Positions 55,300-63,544 of a DNA stretch of 64,000 bases are shown in pieces. The stretch comes from Planctomycetaceae bacterium (GTDB lineage: Bacteria; Planctomycetota; Planctomycetia; Pirellulales; Pirellulaceae). Both the position numbers and the translations under genes were made by a program. Numbering within the stretch: position 1 is the stretch's first letter; each line of letters opens with the position of its first letter. The stretch covers positions 124,001 to 188,000 of the forward strand of contig PAPJ01000012.1 of assembly GCA_002709045.1 (NCBI GenBank), read 5' to 3'. Under the pieces are notes generated by a model, which saw only the letters and a program-made list of their open reading frames with translations, had not been told where the DNA came from and ran no database searches.

Positions 55300-55809
55300 A
55301 TGTCCGCTTCAGTAAAGCTTCAAATGGCTATCGATCAAATCGTAGCCGCTCGCCAATACACCAATTCTCTATTGGAAGATATCGACCAAAAAAATTGGTT
55401 TCAACAACCTGTTGAGGGGATAAATCATATTGCCTGGCAGATCGGACATCTGGCCATGGCTCAGTATGGCCTCGTACTTTTCCGCCAACGCGGCCGGAAA
55501 TTAGAAGACACGGAATTAATGTCTTCAAGTTTCCGGAAAAAATTCTCTCGTGGTAGCACTCCCAATCAAGATCCGGAATTCTATCCGTCGATCCAAGAGA
55601 TTAAAAATGTATATGAACGAGTTTATAGTCAATCAATGGAGGAACTCAGAACGTATCCTCTCGAGCAGTTAAATGAACCGGTCGATAATCCGTACGCCGC
55701 CTATCCCACCAAATTAGGGTGCCTTATCTTCTGCGCTCATCACGAAATGTTACATGCGGGTCAAATTGGCATGCTGCGCCGATTACTCGGCCTTACCCCC
55801 ATTCGTTAA
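55300..55809 (+). CDS. DinB-family putative metal-binding protein
   Basis: The 169-residue four-helix protein has metal-ligand candidates in NHIAWQIGHLAMAQ (near residues 44-57) and HHEMLHAGQIGMLRR (near 147-161), the DinB/YfiT arrangement. The family includes thiol-dependent transferases and uncharacterised stress proteins. ATG at 55300 gives a natural N-terminus; the earlier ATG at 55255 adds unrelated residues. Its 3' end overlaps fwdB by 27 bases tail to tail. Confidence 0.8.
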   Translation: MSASVKLQMAIDQIVAARQYTNSLLEDIDQKNWFQQPVEGINHIAWQIGHLAMAQYGLVLFRQRGRKLEDTELMSSSFRKKFSRGSTPNQDPEFYPSIQEIKNVYERVYSQSMEELRTYPLEQLNEPVDNPYAAYPTKLGCLIFCAHHEMLHAGQIGMLRRLLGLTPIR

Positions 55810-57189
55810 CCTGGTCGAGGGACGAAGGCTGGGATCCTTCTCCGCCTGAGGTGCTTCTAACGCAATCAGTTCCTGTACTCGTTTTTCGATTCCCTGAAGA
55901 ATCTCGAGATCACTGGGGTGATGACAATCAAAAGCTGGACGAAGTGAAATTGGAACATCGTCCATACGATAAACCGTTCCGGGCACGTTAATACCATAAG
56001 TTGCCACCGTAAAGGCAACTTCAGCATCCTTGGTCGTCGGTGTTTCTTTTGGATCAAAGGCAATATAGGGAATTGACTTCAGATGCTGCCGTGCCGGTTC
56101 ACTAAAGTTAGCCATTGGATCGCTGGCAATGATAATCGCTGCATCTGCTTCCTGTCGGGCTAACACATCTGATGCGGTGTATTCACCCGGATTAAAACGA
56201 GGATAGCCACGAGCTAAGTTAACACCAAATGGATAGCCTGTACGCCAGGCAACGACATTATCAGCCCCGGTTACGTTTCCATGGCCTCGATTTGGCTTAC
56301 AGACGAAACGTGTATGCTGGTTCATGTCACGAGTCAGCGCGAGTAAGGCTTCCGTATTGGCGTGCTTTCCCCGAGTCATGGTCAATCCCATGCCGAAGAA
56401 GAATACGCCAAAACGAGACTTTTTCATGCGGTCCATCAGGTCCTGCCAGACGGCAAGTTCCACTCCGGTGTCCGCCAGAACCTGATCTGCCTCAAGTTCA
56501 ACACCCGCACATAATGCGCGAAGTGTCCACAGTGCTTCGAAGTCAGACCGTGGCTTTAGCTGAATAAAAATATCTGCCGTATTTGCTGATTTCGTCTTTC
56601 GCACATCGAGCACGACGCAAGTACGATCTTTCCGGCCGTTCGGAACAAACATCCCTTTCGGCATCAAACTATATCGAGTGAAATGACGCGGATGACTTTC
56701 AGCAGGATTCGCTCCCCAAAAAATAATCATGTCTCCACGATTTCTCACTTCACCAAGCGAACAGGTAACTTCGCCAACTCCCTGAAACGCCATCCCGGAA
56801 GGTCCGTGACAAACGGAAGTGGTGGTGTCGACATTGGCGCCAACCCAGTCAGCAATGCTGACCGCGACTCGCTGCGATTCCGTAGTAGTATCACTTAGGC
56901 CATACATTAAAGGGTAACGGGCTTTGGTAAGAATCTGAGCGGCACGCTCAATCCCATCTTCCACTGAAGCTGGCTGGCCTTTAATAAGGCATGATGGACG
57001 GTCGTCGACCGAATGATTTAGAAACCACGCCGTACCCAGCACACATGCCCGTTTAGCCTTGGTGATTTCGTGACCTTTGACCGTCAATTCAATGTCATCA
57101 CATACACATCCACAAAATGTGCATGTTGCATCTTCGACAATTTTTAGTTCTAGTTCTTGTTGCGACGCATCAGGTGTAACAGTAGCCAT
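55783..57189 (-). CDS. fwdB: Formylmethanofuran dehydrogenase subunit B (Mo/W catalytic subunit)
   Basis: From ATG at 57189 the protein has 468 residues. It keeps the N-terminal Fe-S motif Cys23-x2-Cys26-x3-Cys30-x18-Cys49 and the active-site Cys127 in SVCHGPSG, which ligates Mo or W through the bis-pterin cofactor in archaeal FwdB. Archaeal FwdB is of similar size. The cofactor-free FhcB of methylotrophic proteobacteria is described as lacking these sites, so this protein looks capable of formate/CO2 redox chemistry. An earlier ATG (57258) adds 23 non-conserved residues. Confidence 0.92.
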   Translation of the reverse strand: MATVTPDASQQELELKIVEDATCTFCGCVCDDIELTVKGHEITKAKRACVLGTAWFLNHSVDDRPSCLIKGQPASVEDGIERAAQILTKARYPLMYGLSDTTTESQRVAVSIADWVGANVDTTTSVCHGPSGMAFQGVGEVTCSLGEVRNRGDMIIFWGANPAESHPRHFTRYSLMPKGMFVPNGRKDRTCVVLDVRKTKSANTADIFIQLKPRSDFEALWTLRALCAGVELEADQVLADTGVELAVWQDLMDRMKKSRFGVFFFGMGLTMTRGKHANTEALLALTRDMNQHTRFVCKPNRGHGNVTGADNVVAWRTGYPFGVNLARGYPRFNPGEYTASDVLARQEADAAIIIASDPMANFSEPARQHLKSIPYIAFDPKETPTTKDAEVAFTVATYGINVPGTVYRMDDVPISLRPAFDCHHPSDLEILQGIEKRVQELIALEAPQAEKDPSLRPSTRLTNGGKAE

Positions 57190-57325
57190 TTGGTTACGCT
57201 CCACTGTGCGTGCGATATCAATCTCGTTCAGACATGGCTGGTTAATACCAGTTCGCACGAATCAGTCTGACCGACGGGAGCTTAGCTCCAGTTACACTCT
57301 CCTGTTAGTTGGCACTCAGACGGGG

Positions 57326-57682
57326 TTACTCGCTCGGAGTAGTAATTTTTTCCATCGTCACGTCAAATCCCTTACTTGTAGGCATGCCTGAACCATGGGT
57401 GTCTGCACCCATGAGTCGACTTGAATAGTCGCCATAAGCGATAAACAATAGGCCCGCCGGCAATTCATCCTTTTTAGCTGCTTTGGTCTGGATTTCAATC
57501 TGACCGTATTCGCTTGTTACACGAACCCAGTCACCTGCTTCCAGGCCAAGCTCTTCCATGTCCTCGAATGACACCTGCAAGACCGAAATCTCGCTCTGAT
57601 AAGTCTCTTCAAACTTACCCTCATTTATTCCCACGCCCTGTTTACTGGTTCGGCCGGGAATTATGATGTACGTCTTGGACAT
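57326..57682 (-). CDS. fwdD: Formylmethanofuran dehydrogenase subunit D (molybdopterin-dinucleotide-binding domain)
   Basis: The 118-residue protein is the detached C-terminal molybdopterin-binding domain of the catalytic subunit. It has SVLQVSFEDMEELGLEAGDWVRV near residues 33-55 and the FwdD motif LLFIAYGDYSSRLMGADTHGSGMP near 82-105. The start at 57682 is supported by GGAAAG eight bases upstream, on the coding strand; the ATG at 57697 would place that site inside the gene. It is the first gene of the fwd set, upstream of fwdB by 136 bases. Confidence 0.88.
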   Translation of the reverse strand: MSKTYIIIPGRTSKQGVGINEGKFEETYQSEISVLQVSFEDMEELGLEAGDWVRVTSEYGQIEIQTKAAKKDELPAGLLFIAYGDYSSRLMGADTHGSGMPTSKGFDVTMEKITTPSE

Positions 57683-58055
57683 GTAAGTGCTTTCCAATGG
57701 CTGGATTGCTATTGGCCTACTACCTAAATAGAGACAAGCGCCTATCTAGTTAAAATCGGCACTTTTCCCTCTTGTTATCAACATTTATTGTGAACTCACT
57801 TCCCTATCTAGGCTAGTGCCCATTCCATGCTTAATCTTCCAACTAAATCCAGTTTCGAGGCTTCCCAAGCAGAGGGCTTACCACCCGCTCGAGCGCTGTC
57901 TATAAAATCTATCTGAAGGGCGCAAAAAACAGGACCAACTAACTATCGTTTTGGGAATCTGTATAGTCTGGAATTCGGTAACAACTAATTCATGTGTATT
58001 TGTTAAAATCTAGGCACTATTGCTAGCAGGATTCTGAATTTAAGAAAGTTTTATC
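57683..58055. promoter_or_regulatory. Divergent intergenic region between fwdD and the PNP pair
   Basis: These 373 bases contain no gene that I can support. They must hold the promoters of the fwd set (leftward) and of the two phosphorylase genes (rightward). The nonamer CCTATCTAG occurs twice (57741-57749 and 57803-57811), 62 bases apart, and could be a binding site. No riboswitch or terminator is apparent. Confidence 0.4.
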
Positions 58056-58883
58056 GTGTTGGATTTGCATGACAAAATTGAAGACGCCGTCACCGAAATC
58101 AAAAAACATTGGGATAAAACACCACGTGCGGGTGTTATTCTAGGGACTGGTCTGGGTAGCCTGGTCAAAGAAATCGAGGTGGAAGCCACGATTGAATATG
58201 GCGATATCCCTCACTTTCCTGCATCCACTGCTATTAGCCATGCCGGACGCCTTGTCTGCGGGACACTGGGCGGGCTGCCAATCGTTGCTATGGAAGGCCG
58301 CATGCACATGTATGAAGGCTATCCACTAAAAATGATCACTCTGCCTGTTCGTGTCATGAAAGCATTAGGAGCCGATCTGTTAGTGGTCTCCAATGCCTGT
58401 GGAGGGATGAATCCCAATTTTCAATGCGGGGACATCATGATCATCGAAGATCATATCAATCTGATGGGCGATAATCCACTGATCGGTATCAATGACGATC
58501 GACTAGGGCCCCGCTTCCCTGACATGTGCGAGCCTTATCAGCAATCACTTGTTGATCGTGCTTTGACTATCGCTCGCAGGCATGACATTATTGCCCATAA
58601 AGGGGTTTTCGTTGCCGTTGCCGGACCCAATCTGGAAACACGGGCGGAATATAGATTCTTACGAACCATCGGCGCAGACGTCGTTGGTATGTCCACTGTC
58701 CCGGAAGTTATCGTTGCTGTTCATTGTGGTCTGCGAGTTGTCGGTTTTTCAATCATCACCGACATGTGTTTACCTGATGCTCTCCAGCCGGCCAACGTCG
58801 AAGAAATAATTGCCGTCGCCAATCGAGCAGAACCACATCTGACTACATTGGTGAAGGGAGTTCTGGCGGAAGAGAAGTCATAA
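58056..58883 (+). CDS. Purine-nucleoside phosphorylase, first copy
   Basis: The 275-residue trimeric-type PNP has VILGTGLGSL near residues 29-38, the ISHAGRLVCGTLGG segment near 60-73, MEGRMHMYEGYP near 82, VSNACGGMNP near 115 and the GMSTVPEVIVA segment near 212. It cleaves purine nucleosides with phosphate. The start is GTG. A paralogue follows after eight bases. The usual base-specificity Asn lies in IITDMC (position of TNMA/TDMC), so substrate preference may differ from the second copy, which has VTNVA. Confidence 0.92.
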   Translation: MLDLHDKIEDAVTEIKKHWDKTPRAGVILGTGLGSLVKEIEVEATIEYGDIPHFPASTAISHAGRLVCGTLGGLPIVAMEGRMHMYEGYPLKMITLPVRVMKALGADLLVVSNACGGMNPNFQCGDIMIIEDHINLMGDNPLIGINDDRLGPRFPDMCEPYQQSLVDRALTIARRHDIIAHKGVFVAVAGPNLETRAEYRFLRTIGADVVGMSTVPEVIVAVHCGLRVVGFSIITDMCLPDALQPANVEEIIAVANRAEPHLTTLVKGVLAEEKS

Positions 58884-58891
58884 CCTAGACA

Positions 58892-59728
58892 ATGCCGACA
58901 GAATCACTGCACTACGCTGAAAAGATTGACGATGCCACTAATTACATTCGTCAACGCATTACTTCCAGACCCCGTGTCGCTATCATTTTGGGAACAGGTC
59001 TCGGCAAGCTGGCAACTTATATTAAACCAGAAGCTACGTTGCCTTATGGTGAAATCCCGCATCTACCTCAGTCAACCGCTCTTAGCCATCAGGGTCAATT
59101 TGTGATTGGGTCGCTCGAAGGTATACCTGTTATTGCCATGCAGGGGAGATTTCATCTCTATGAAGGCTATCCTCTATCAGATGCAGTTTTACCCGTCTGT
59201 ATCATGCAAAAACTGGGAGCTGACATCCTGATTGTTTCCAATGCCAGTGGCGGCGTTAATCCACAATTTTCCGGTGGTGACATAATGGTGATTAATAGTC
59301 ACATCAATCTAATGTTTCAGCGGCAGCCGGAACTCGCCGGCAACGAAGTTATCCCGAAATCTCAGGATCAACCTGGGACCCTAATTTATGACCGTGAATT
59401 AATTGGTCTGGCAATCCGGGCCGGACGCAAACATGACTTCTGTATTCACCAAGGCTGTTATGTGAGCCTCAGCGGGCCCAACTATGAAACTCGTAGCGAA
59501 TACCGAATGGTACGAAAAATTGGGGGGGATGTGGTTGGAATGTCAACAGTTCCGGAAGTCCTCACTGCGTACTCGTTGCAGATGAGAGTACTCGCGTTGT
59601 CTGCTGTTACCAATGTGGCAAAACCTGATGCACCGTCTGAGACCACTGCCGAGGAAGTTGTAGATATTGCACGTTTGGCAGAACCAAAACTTATGGCAAT
59701 TGTCACTGAAGTGCTTGAGGCTCTTTAG
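58892..59728 (+). CDS. Purine-nucleoside phosphorylase, second copy
   Basis: The 278-residue paralogue has IILGTGLGKL near 32-41, LSHQGQFVIGSLEG near 64-77, MQGRFHLYEGYP near 86, VSNASGGVNP near 119 and GMSTVPEVLTA near 218. It differs from the first copy at the purine-recognition segment (AVTNVA here, IITDMC there), which suggests different base preference (hypoxanthine/guanine type with Asn). Its stop codon overlaps the stop of the small minus-strand gene by four bases. Confidence 0.92.
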   Translation: MPTESLHYAEKIDDATNYIRQRITSRPRVAIILGTGLGKLATYIKPEATLPYGEIPHLPQSTALSHQGQFVIGSLEGIPVIAMQGRFHLYEGYPLSDAVLPVCIMQKLGADILIVSNASGGVNPQFSGGDIMVINSHINLMFQRQPELAGNEVIPKSQDQPGTLIYDRELIGLAIRAGRKHDFCIHQGCYVSLSGPNYETRSEYRMVRKIGGDVVGMSTVPEVLTAYSLQMRVLALSAVTNVAKPDAPSETTAEEVVDIARLAEPKLMAIVTEVLEAL

Positions 59729-59925
59729 CTGTCGCTATTTTTCTGTTCTTCAAACTGTCGACGCAGCTTAGCAAACTCGGCATGCAGCTGCATCACCTCA
59801 AGCTGCAACTCGTTAAACATATCCAATGTCACTTGAGGTGCAATTTCAGTACTTTCACATTCCTGAGACTTAAAGATAGGCAGTTCAAAATCCTGCTGAG
59901 TCTGATCAATATTTTCATCACTCAT
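59725..59925 (-). CDS. Small acidic protein with a coiled-coil end
   Basis: The 66-residue protein has an acidic N-terminus and a heptad-like helical C-terminus (about residues 35-62: LQLEVMQLHAEFAKLRRQF). I chose ATG at 59925 because it shares one base with the TAA of the upstream vWA gene (TAATG), the classic coupled arrangement; the ATG at 59946 would lie inside that gene. No known family is recognised. It may act with the vWA lipoprotein. Confidence 0.65.
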   Translation of the reverse strand: MSDENIDQTQQDFELPIFKSQECESTEIAPQVTLDMFNELQLEVMQLHAEFAKLRRQFEEQKNSDS

Positions 59926-61580
59926 TATTGTTCCATCCATTTCCAACCAACAGGTACCCGTAGTTCCATCTCCGCCATCTGTGCCCAGGGAGTACCTTCG
60001 TGTTCCGTTTTCGCCCGTTCAAGATATTCAACAGCTCGCTCGCCGATCTTCTTCACAGCACTACCCGCTTCTGTTTCTTCTGCAGGAGTGAGGATCCAGC
60101 GCGTGCTTGCTTCATTCTCAAAAGACTTCCCTCGTTTCAAAGCGGCCAACATTGCGTTATAACCTTCAACACGAGATCTGGCAGCCAGGATCCTGCCCAT
60201 CGCTAAATCATAACCGGCCTGCCACCGCAATTTCGTAAGTTTCCCACGATCGGCTTCACCTGCCACAAGAATGTTATACGCCGCATTGAGCCGTGGCTCA
60301 ATCTGAGCAGCACCCAATTGAGCCCGACTAAGAGCCTGATTCAATCGCGTTACATCCGCTCCATCAAAATCAACCTGATAGTTTAGCAATGTAGGGATAT
60401 CTTTCAGTTGAGCGACTTCTAATAATGCCTTGACCGCTCTATTAGATTGAACCAACTCGTCATACTTCGAGCGGCTCACATAATCCGGAGCATATTTAGA
60501 CATTATCGCTCCGCCGTAAGATCCAATAAGTGCAACGGGCCGACTACCCGGGCGACTAAGCATCGATGACGTATAACCAGGGGCTTTAAGCCCGAGAAAC
60601 ACTCCGCCGCTACTTCGACATAACATTTCCCAGGCAAAGGGCCCATAGCCGCTGTCGACCGTAGTCATATCCAAACCGGCAGCTGGATAAGCCAAAAGCA
60701 ACTGCTCAAGATCACGTGTCTCCGGGCCCTGATTTATAAACTGTTGATCACTCTGCCCGTCTGTTCCGGCCTCCACGTGCTCGGGCAAGATGGCCCGCTT
60801 ACCAAACGGCGCATTCACGCCGACTACATAAAGTGGCATGGCATACTTAGCAAGTTGCGGACGAATTTCCTCGGCTAGCTGTTGATCATCTCCGGCTTCA
60901 TCTGTAACAACAACCAGAAAGACTTCATAACCCTGCTCCGCCCGCAATGTTTTTACATCATCAACGGCCGCCCTTAAAGCAGCAAAAGAATTTTCCACTC
61001 CCGTGGTATCAACAGGAATCGTTGAAAACGCATCCTGCACCTGTTTCAATTCACCGGTAAGCGGCAGAGTGCATTCAACTGTTTCACCAAAGGTGTAAAT
61101 CAACGTATGTAGTTGATGGTGCTCAATCTCCACCGACTCTTTCTGCTCAAGCTTATTCCATTCGACAGCTAGGTCGTCATAGTAATACTGAATCTGCAAT
61201 CGGATGCCCTCGACCATATTCGCTGCACTCTTACTGCGATCGATCACCCAGGCAACTACTGTTGGCACATCCTGACGACTAACATCAATTTGCTCCAACA
61301 GTTTCGTTACTTCCGGTTGAATCACGCCAGCCGTGTTTACCAGGCGACGAGGCGGTGCTTCCGCTTCAAGATTTAGTAAATTCGGACGTTTTCGTTCTTT
61401 CTTTTGATGGCGAATATCCCCCTGCGGATCTAAAGGAATATCAACTCCGGGTATTAAATTACGAGTTTGGTCATTCCCGGTCTGCTCAGCCTGTTCCCTC
61501 TCACCACAGCCGATTAACAATAGTGCCAAAAGAAGACAACATGCTTTGAAATTATTGCAACCTGATTCTGATCTGTTCAT
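59925..61580 (-). CDS. vWA-domain lipoprotein
   Basis: The 551-residue protein has a lipoprotein signal with lipobox L-L-I-G-Cys25. A von Willebrand A domain begins near residue 107, with the MIDAS triplet Asp114-x-Ser116-x-Ser118 in WVIDRSKSA and a further VVTDEAGDD segment near 228. The last third is helical and ends with a stretch on repeated AKTEH-type helices. The domain likely binds a metal ion and partner protein at the outer face of the membrane. It is translationally coupled to the small coiled-coil protein. Confidence 0.83.
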   Translation of the reverse strand: MNRSESGCNNFKACCLLLALLLIGCGEREQAEQTGNDQTRNLIPGVDIPLDPQGDIRHQKKERKRPNLLNLEAEAPPRRLVNTAGVIQPEVTKLLEQIDVSRQDVPTVVAWVIDRSKSAANMVEGIRLQIQYYYDDLAVEWNKLEQKESVEIEHHQLHTLIYTFGETVECTLPLTGELKQVQDAFSTIPVDTTGVENSFAALRAAVDDVKTLRAEQGYEVFLVVVTDEAGDDQQLAEEIRPQLAKYAMPLYVVGVNAPFGKRAILPEHVEAGTDGQSDQQFINQGPETRDLEQLLLAYPAAGLDMTTVDSGYGPFAWEMLCRSSGGVFLGLKAPGYTSSMLSRPGSRPVALIGSYGGAIMSKYAPDYVSRSKYDELVQSNRAVKALLEVAQLKDIPTLLNYQVDFDGADVTRLNQALSRAQLGAAQIEPRLNAAYNILVAGEADRGKLTKLRWQAGYDLAMGRILAARSRVEGYNAMLAALKRGKSFENEASTRWILTPAEETEAGSAVKKIGERAVEYLERAKTEHEGTPWAQMAEMELRVPVGWKWMEQ

Positions 61581-61677
61581 TTTTCAGCTAACATTTTCGG
61601 TCAATTCAGTTCATGTAAGTTTATTGTATCCGGTTCCTCATTTATGATAGAGGCCAGATTACAAATAAGGATTTCCC

Positions 61678-62061
61678 ATGTCGTTTGCCCATTTAACTTT
61701 AGCCACACGGGATGTGGTAGCCTCCAGCCAGTTTTTTCAGAACACGATGGGATGGACCTCCATTTCCCGCCCGGACAATATCGATTGCACTGCGGACTGG
61801 CTTGATATTGCTCCAGGTCAACAGCTTCATTTACTGCTTGTTGAAGATTTTGAAATCTCGTCCTTCGAAGCAGAATTTGGCAGACACTTTGCCGTTTTCT
61901 ATAAGGGCATTGAATTTCCTGCTCTTAAATCCCGTCTGCTAAAACATCATGCCGAGCTAATCGATCCCATTCGTGAAACACCCTTTGAACGTTTTTTTTT
62001 CAGAGATCCAAACGGCTATATCTTCGAAGTAATAGACGAGCAAGGCTATCACCCTGAATAG
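61678..62061 (+). CDS. VOC (glyoxalase/bleomycin-resistance) family protein
   Basis: The 127-residue protein has the beta-alpha-beta-beta-beta VOC fold: FAHLTLATRDVVASSQFF at the start, QLHLLLVEDF near residue 56, FAVFYKGIEF near 77 and FFRDPNGYIFEVID near 106-119. Metal ligands could be His5, His58 and Glu116. The substrate is unknown. The gene stands alone. Confidence 0.85.
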   Translation: MSFAHLTLATRDVVASSQFFQNTMGWTSISRPDNIDCTADWLDIAPGQQLHLLLVEDFEISSFEAEFGRHFAVFYKGIEFPALKSRLLKHHAELIDPIRETPFERFFFRDPNGYIFEVIDEQGYHPE

Positions 62062-62104
62062 GGCCACAGCCTTGTCTCGCGCTTTTACTATTGATCAGTG
62101 GGAT

Positions 62105-63112
62105 TTATTTTTCTTCAGCGCTTTCAACCACCCAGATATTTCGATAACGCACAGGGCAGCCGTGATTCTGGAGAAAGACCGGGCCTGGTGCAGCACCCGC
62201 TTTCAAAGGGGCTGCTGTCGTATTGCGTTCACCAGGCAACTGCACTTTGTCGTGAATTTTCACGCCGTTGTGATAACAGGTAATGGAGGGATGCTTGAGA
62301 ACCTTTCCACTATCGTCGTATCGGCCAGCAGTGTAATAAATATCATAGGTCTGCCACGTAAGTGGTGGGAATGCCATATTGATAGGTGTTTCTGCCACAC
62401 TGTAGATTCCTCCACACTCATTCATTGCACCATGCAGGCCAAAGGAATCCAGCATCTGAAGTTCATAACGTCCCTGTACGTAAATACCTGAATTGCCTCG
62501 ACCCTGACCGCGGTCAAGCGGTTGATAAGGAATTCTGAATTCGAGGTGAATATGATGATCCTGAAAGAGGTCCTTACTGGTTGTCCCTTCCATCAACAAA
62601 CCATCCTCAGACAACCGACCATTTTTCCAGTTCTCCACATTGGAACCATCGAATAAAACAACTGCTCCCTTAGGTGCCTTCTTGCCAAGTGTTGGACTCT
62701 TACGATTAACCTTCTTTAAAGCTGGCCCGCTATTTCCATCAGGATCAAACAAAGCGATGCCCTCTTTTGAAAGAACCGCAGTGCCTTTATCAGATGAAAA
62801 TTTAACTTCGCCATTTTCCAATTTGCTATTAGCTCTTACGACCTTCGATTTGTCCCGACCAAAACCATCACCTGGCAGGCCGCCCGGGTAATAAGAAATA
62901 GCAAACTCACCGTTACCCAAGGCAATGATCTGTGCCCCCGCTTTGATTGTTTCACCATTTTCTTCCAAGCTGCCTGTATATTCACCTTGCAGAGCGTAAT
63001 CACTATCTACTTTAGCCGGGTCTGTAATCTTGGGACCAGCAGCATCGGCAGTGACGACACTACCAATCAGAAGTGCCACAGCAACCGCTGTTCGCATCAA
63101 TGTATGGTACAT
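62105..63112 (-). CDS. Exported DUF1080 (3-keto-disaccharide hydrolase-like) protein
   Basis: From ATG at 63112, with GGAGA about ten bases upstream, the protein has 335 residues. A signal peptide occupies residues 1-24 (cleavage near TADA-A). An N-terminal beta domain (about 30-120) precedes the DUF1080 lectin-like domain (about 135-335), with LFDGSNVENWKNG, DHHIHLEFRIPY, GNSGIYVQGRYELQMLDSFG-type segments. Planctomycetes carry many such proteins, linked to polysaccharide breakdown. The ATG at 63238 would precede the signal peptide and is unlikely. Confidence 0.9.
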   Translation of the reverse strand: MYHTLMRTAVAVALLIGSVVTADAAGPKITDPAKVDSDYALQGEYTGSLEENGETIKAGAQIIALGNGEFAISYYPGGLPGDGFGRDKSKVVRANSKLENGEVKFSSDKGTAVLSKEGIALFDPDGNSGPALKKVNRKSPTLGKKAPKGAVVLFDGSNVENWKNGRLSEDGLLMEGTTSKDLFQDHHIHLEFRIPYQPLDRGQGRGNSGIYVQGRYELQMLDSFGLHGAMNECGGIYSVAETPINMAFPPLTWQTYDIYYTAGRYDDSGKVLKHPSITCYHNGVKIHDKVQLPGERNTTAAPLKAGAAPGPVFLQNHGCPVRYRNIWVVESAEEK

Positions 63113-63267
63113 ATTCTTTGTTCTCCGGAAATTAATCCCTAATAAGAAGGGTCGGGGCTTTGATTTATTGTCGAGTTTCCCTTCTATGTTTAACATGAAG
63201 GAAAGGTATATTTTCGTGCCTACCGCATCATCTTGCAAGCAACCCAGACCACTCGTAATAATTTTCC

Positions 63268-63543
63268 ATGAAGATCAAAATTGAGTATTTCGGCATTCCA
63301 CGACAACGCGTTGGCGTCGCCAGTGAAAGTTATGAGTTTGATGGGGAAGAAACGGGTATTCATGACATTCTTCGTGCAGTGGCTGATAAACATCCGGCTT
63401 TCCAACAGCACTGCATGGATGGTGAGACTATTAATAAGCATATGGTCGTCAATCTTAACGGAAATCAGTTCTTTCAATCTCAGGATGGAGTCACTCGTGA
63501 TGGCGATGCACTATTAATCCTTTCTATGGATGCTGGTGGATAA
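63268..63543 (+). CDS. MoaD/ThiS-family sulfur carrier protein
   Basis: The 91-residue beta-grasp protein ends in Gly-Gly (MDAGG), the terminus that is adenylated and thiocarboxylated in MoaD-type carriers. It starts MKIKIEYFGIPRQ and has an LRAVADKHPAF helix near residue 36. It lies one base upstream of the aldehyde:ferredoxin oxidoreductase gene, so it most likely supplies sulfur for that enzyme's pterin cofactor (tungsten MoaD type) rather than thiamine. Confidence 0.85.
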   Translation: MKIKIEYFGIPRQRVGVASESYEFDGEETGIHDILRAVADKHPAFQQHCMDGETINKHMVVNLNGNQFFQSQDGVTRDGDALLILSMDAGG

Positions 63544-63544
63544 G

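Noticed and set aside
57683..58055. Riboswitch (molybdenum cofactor or purine type) in the gap before the PNP pair
   Set aside because: The context is attractive, but I could not find the conserved core or a convincing multi-helix fold in these bases.
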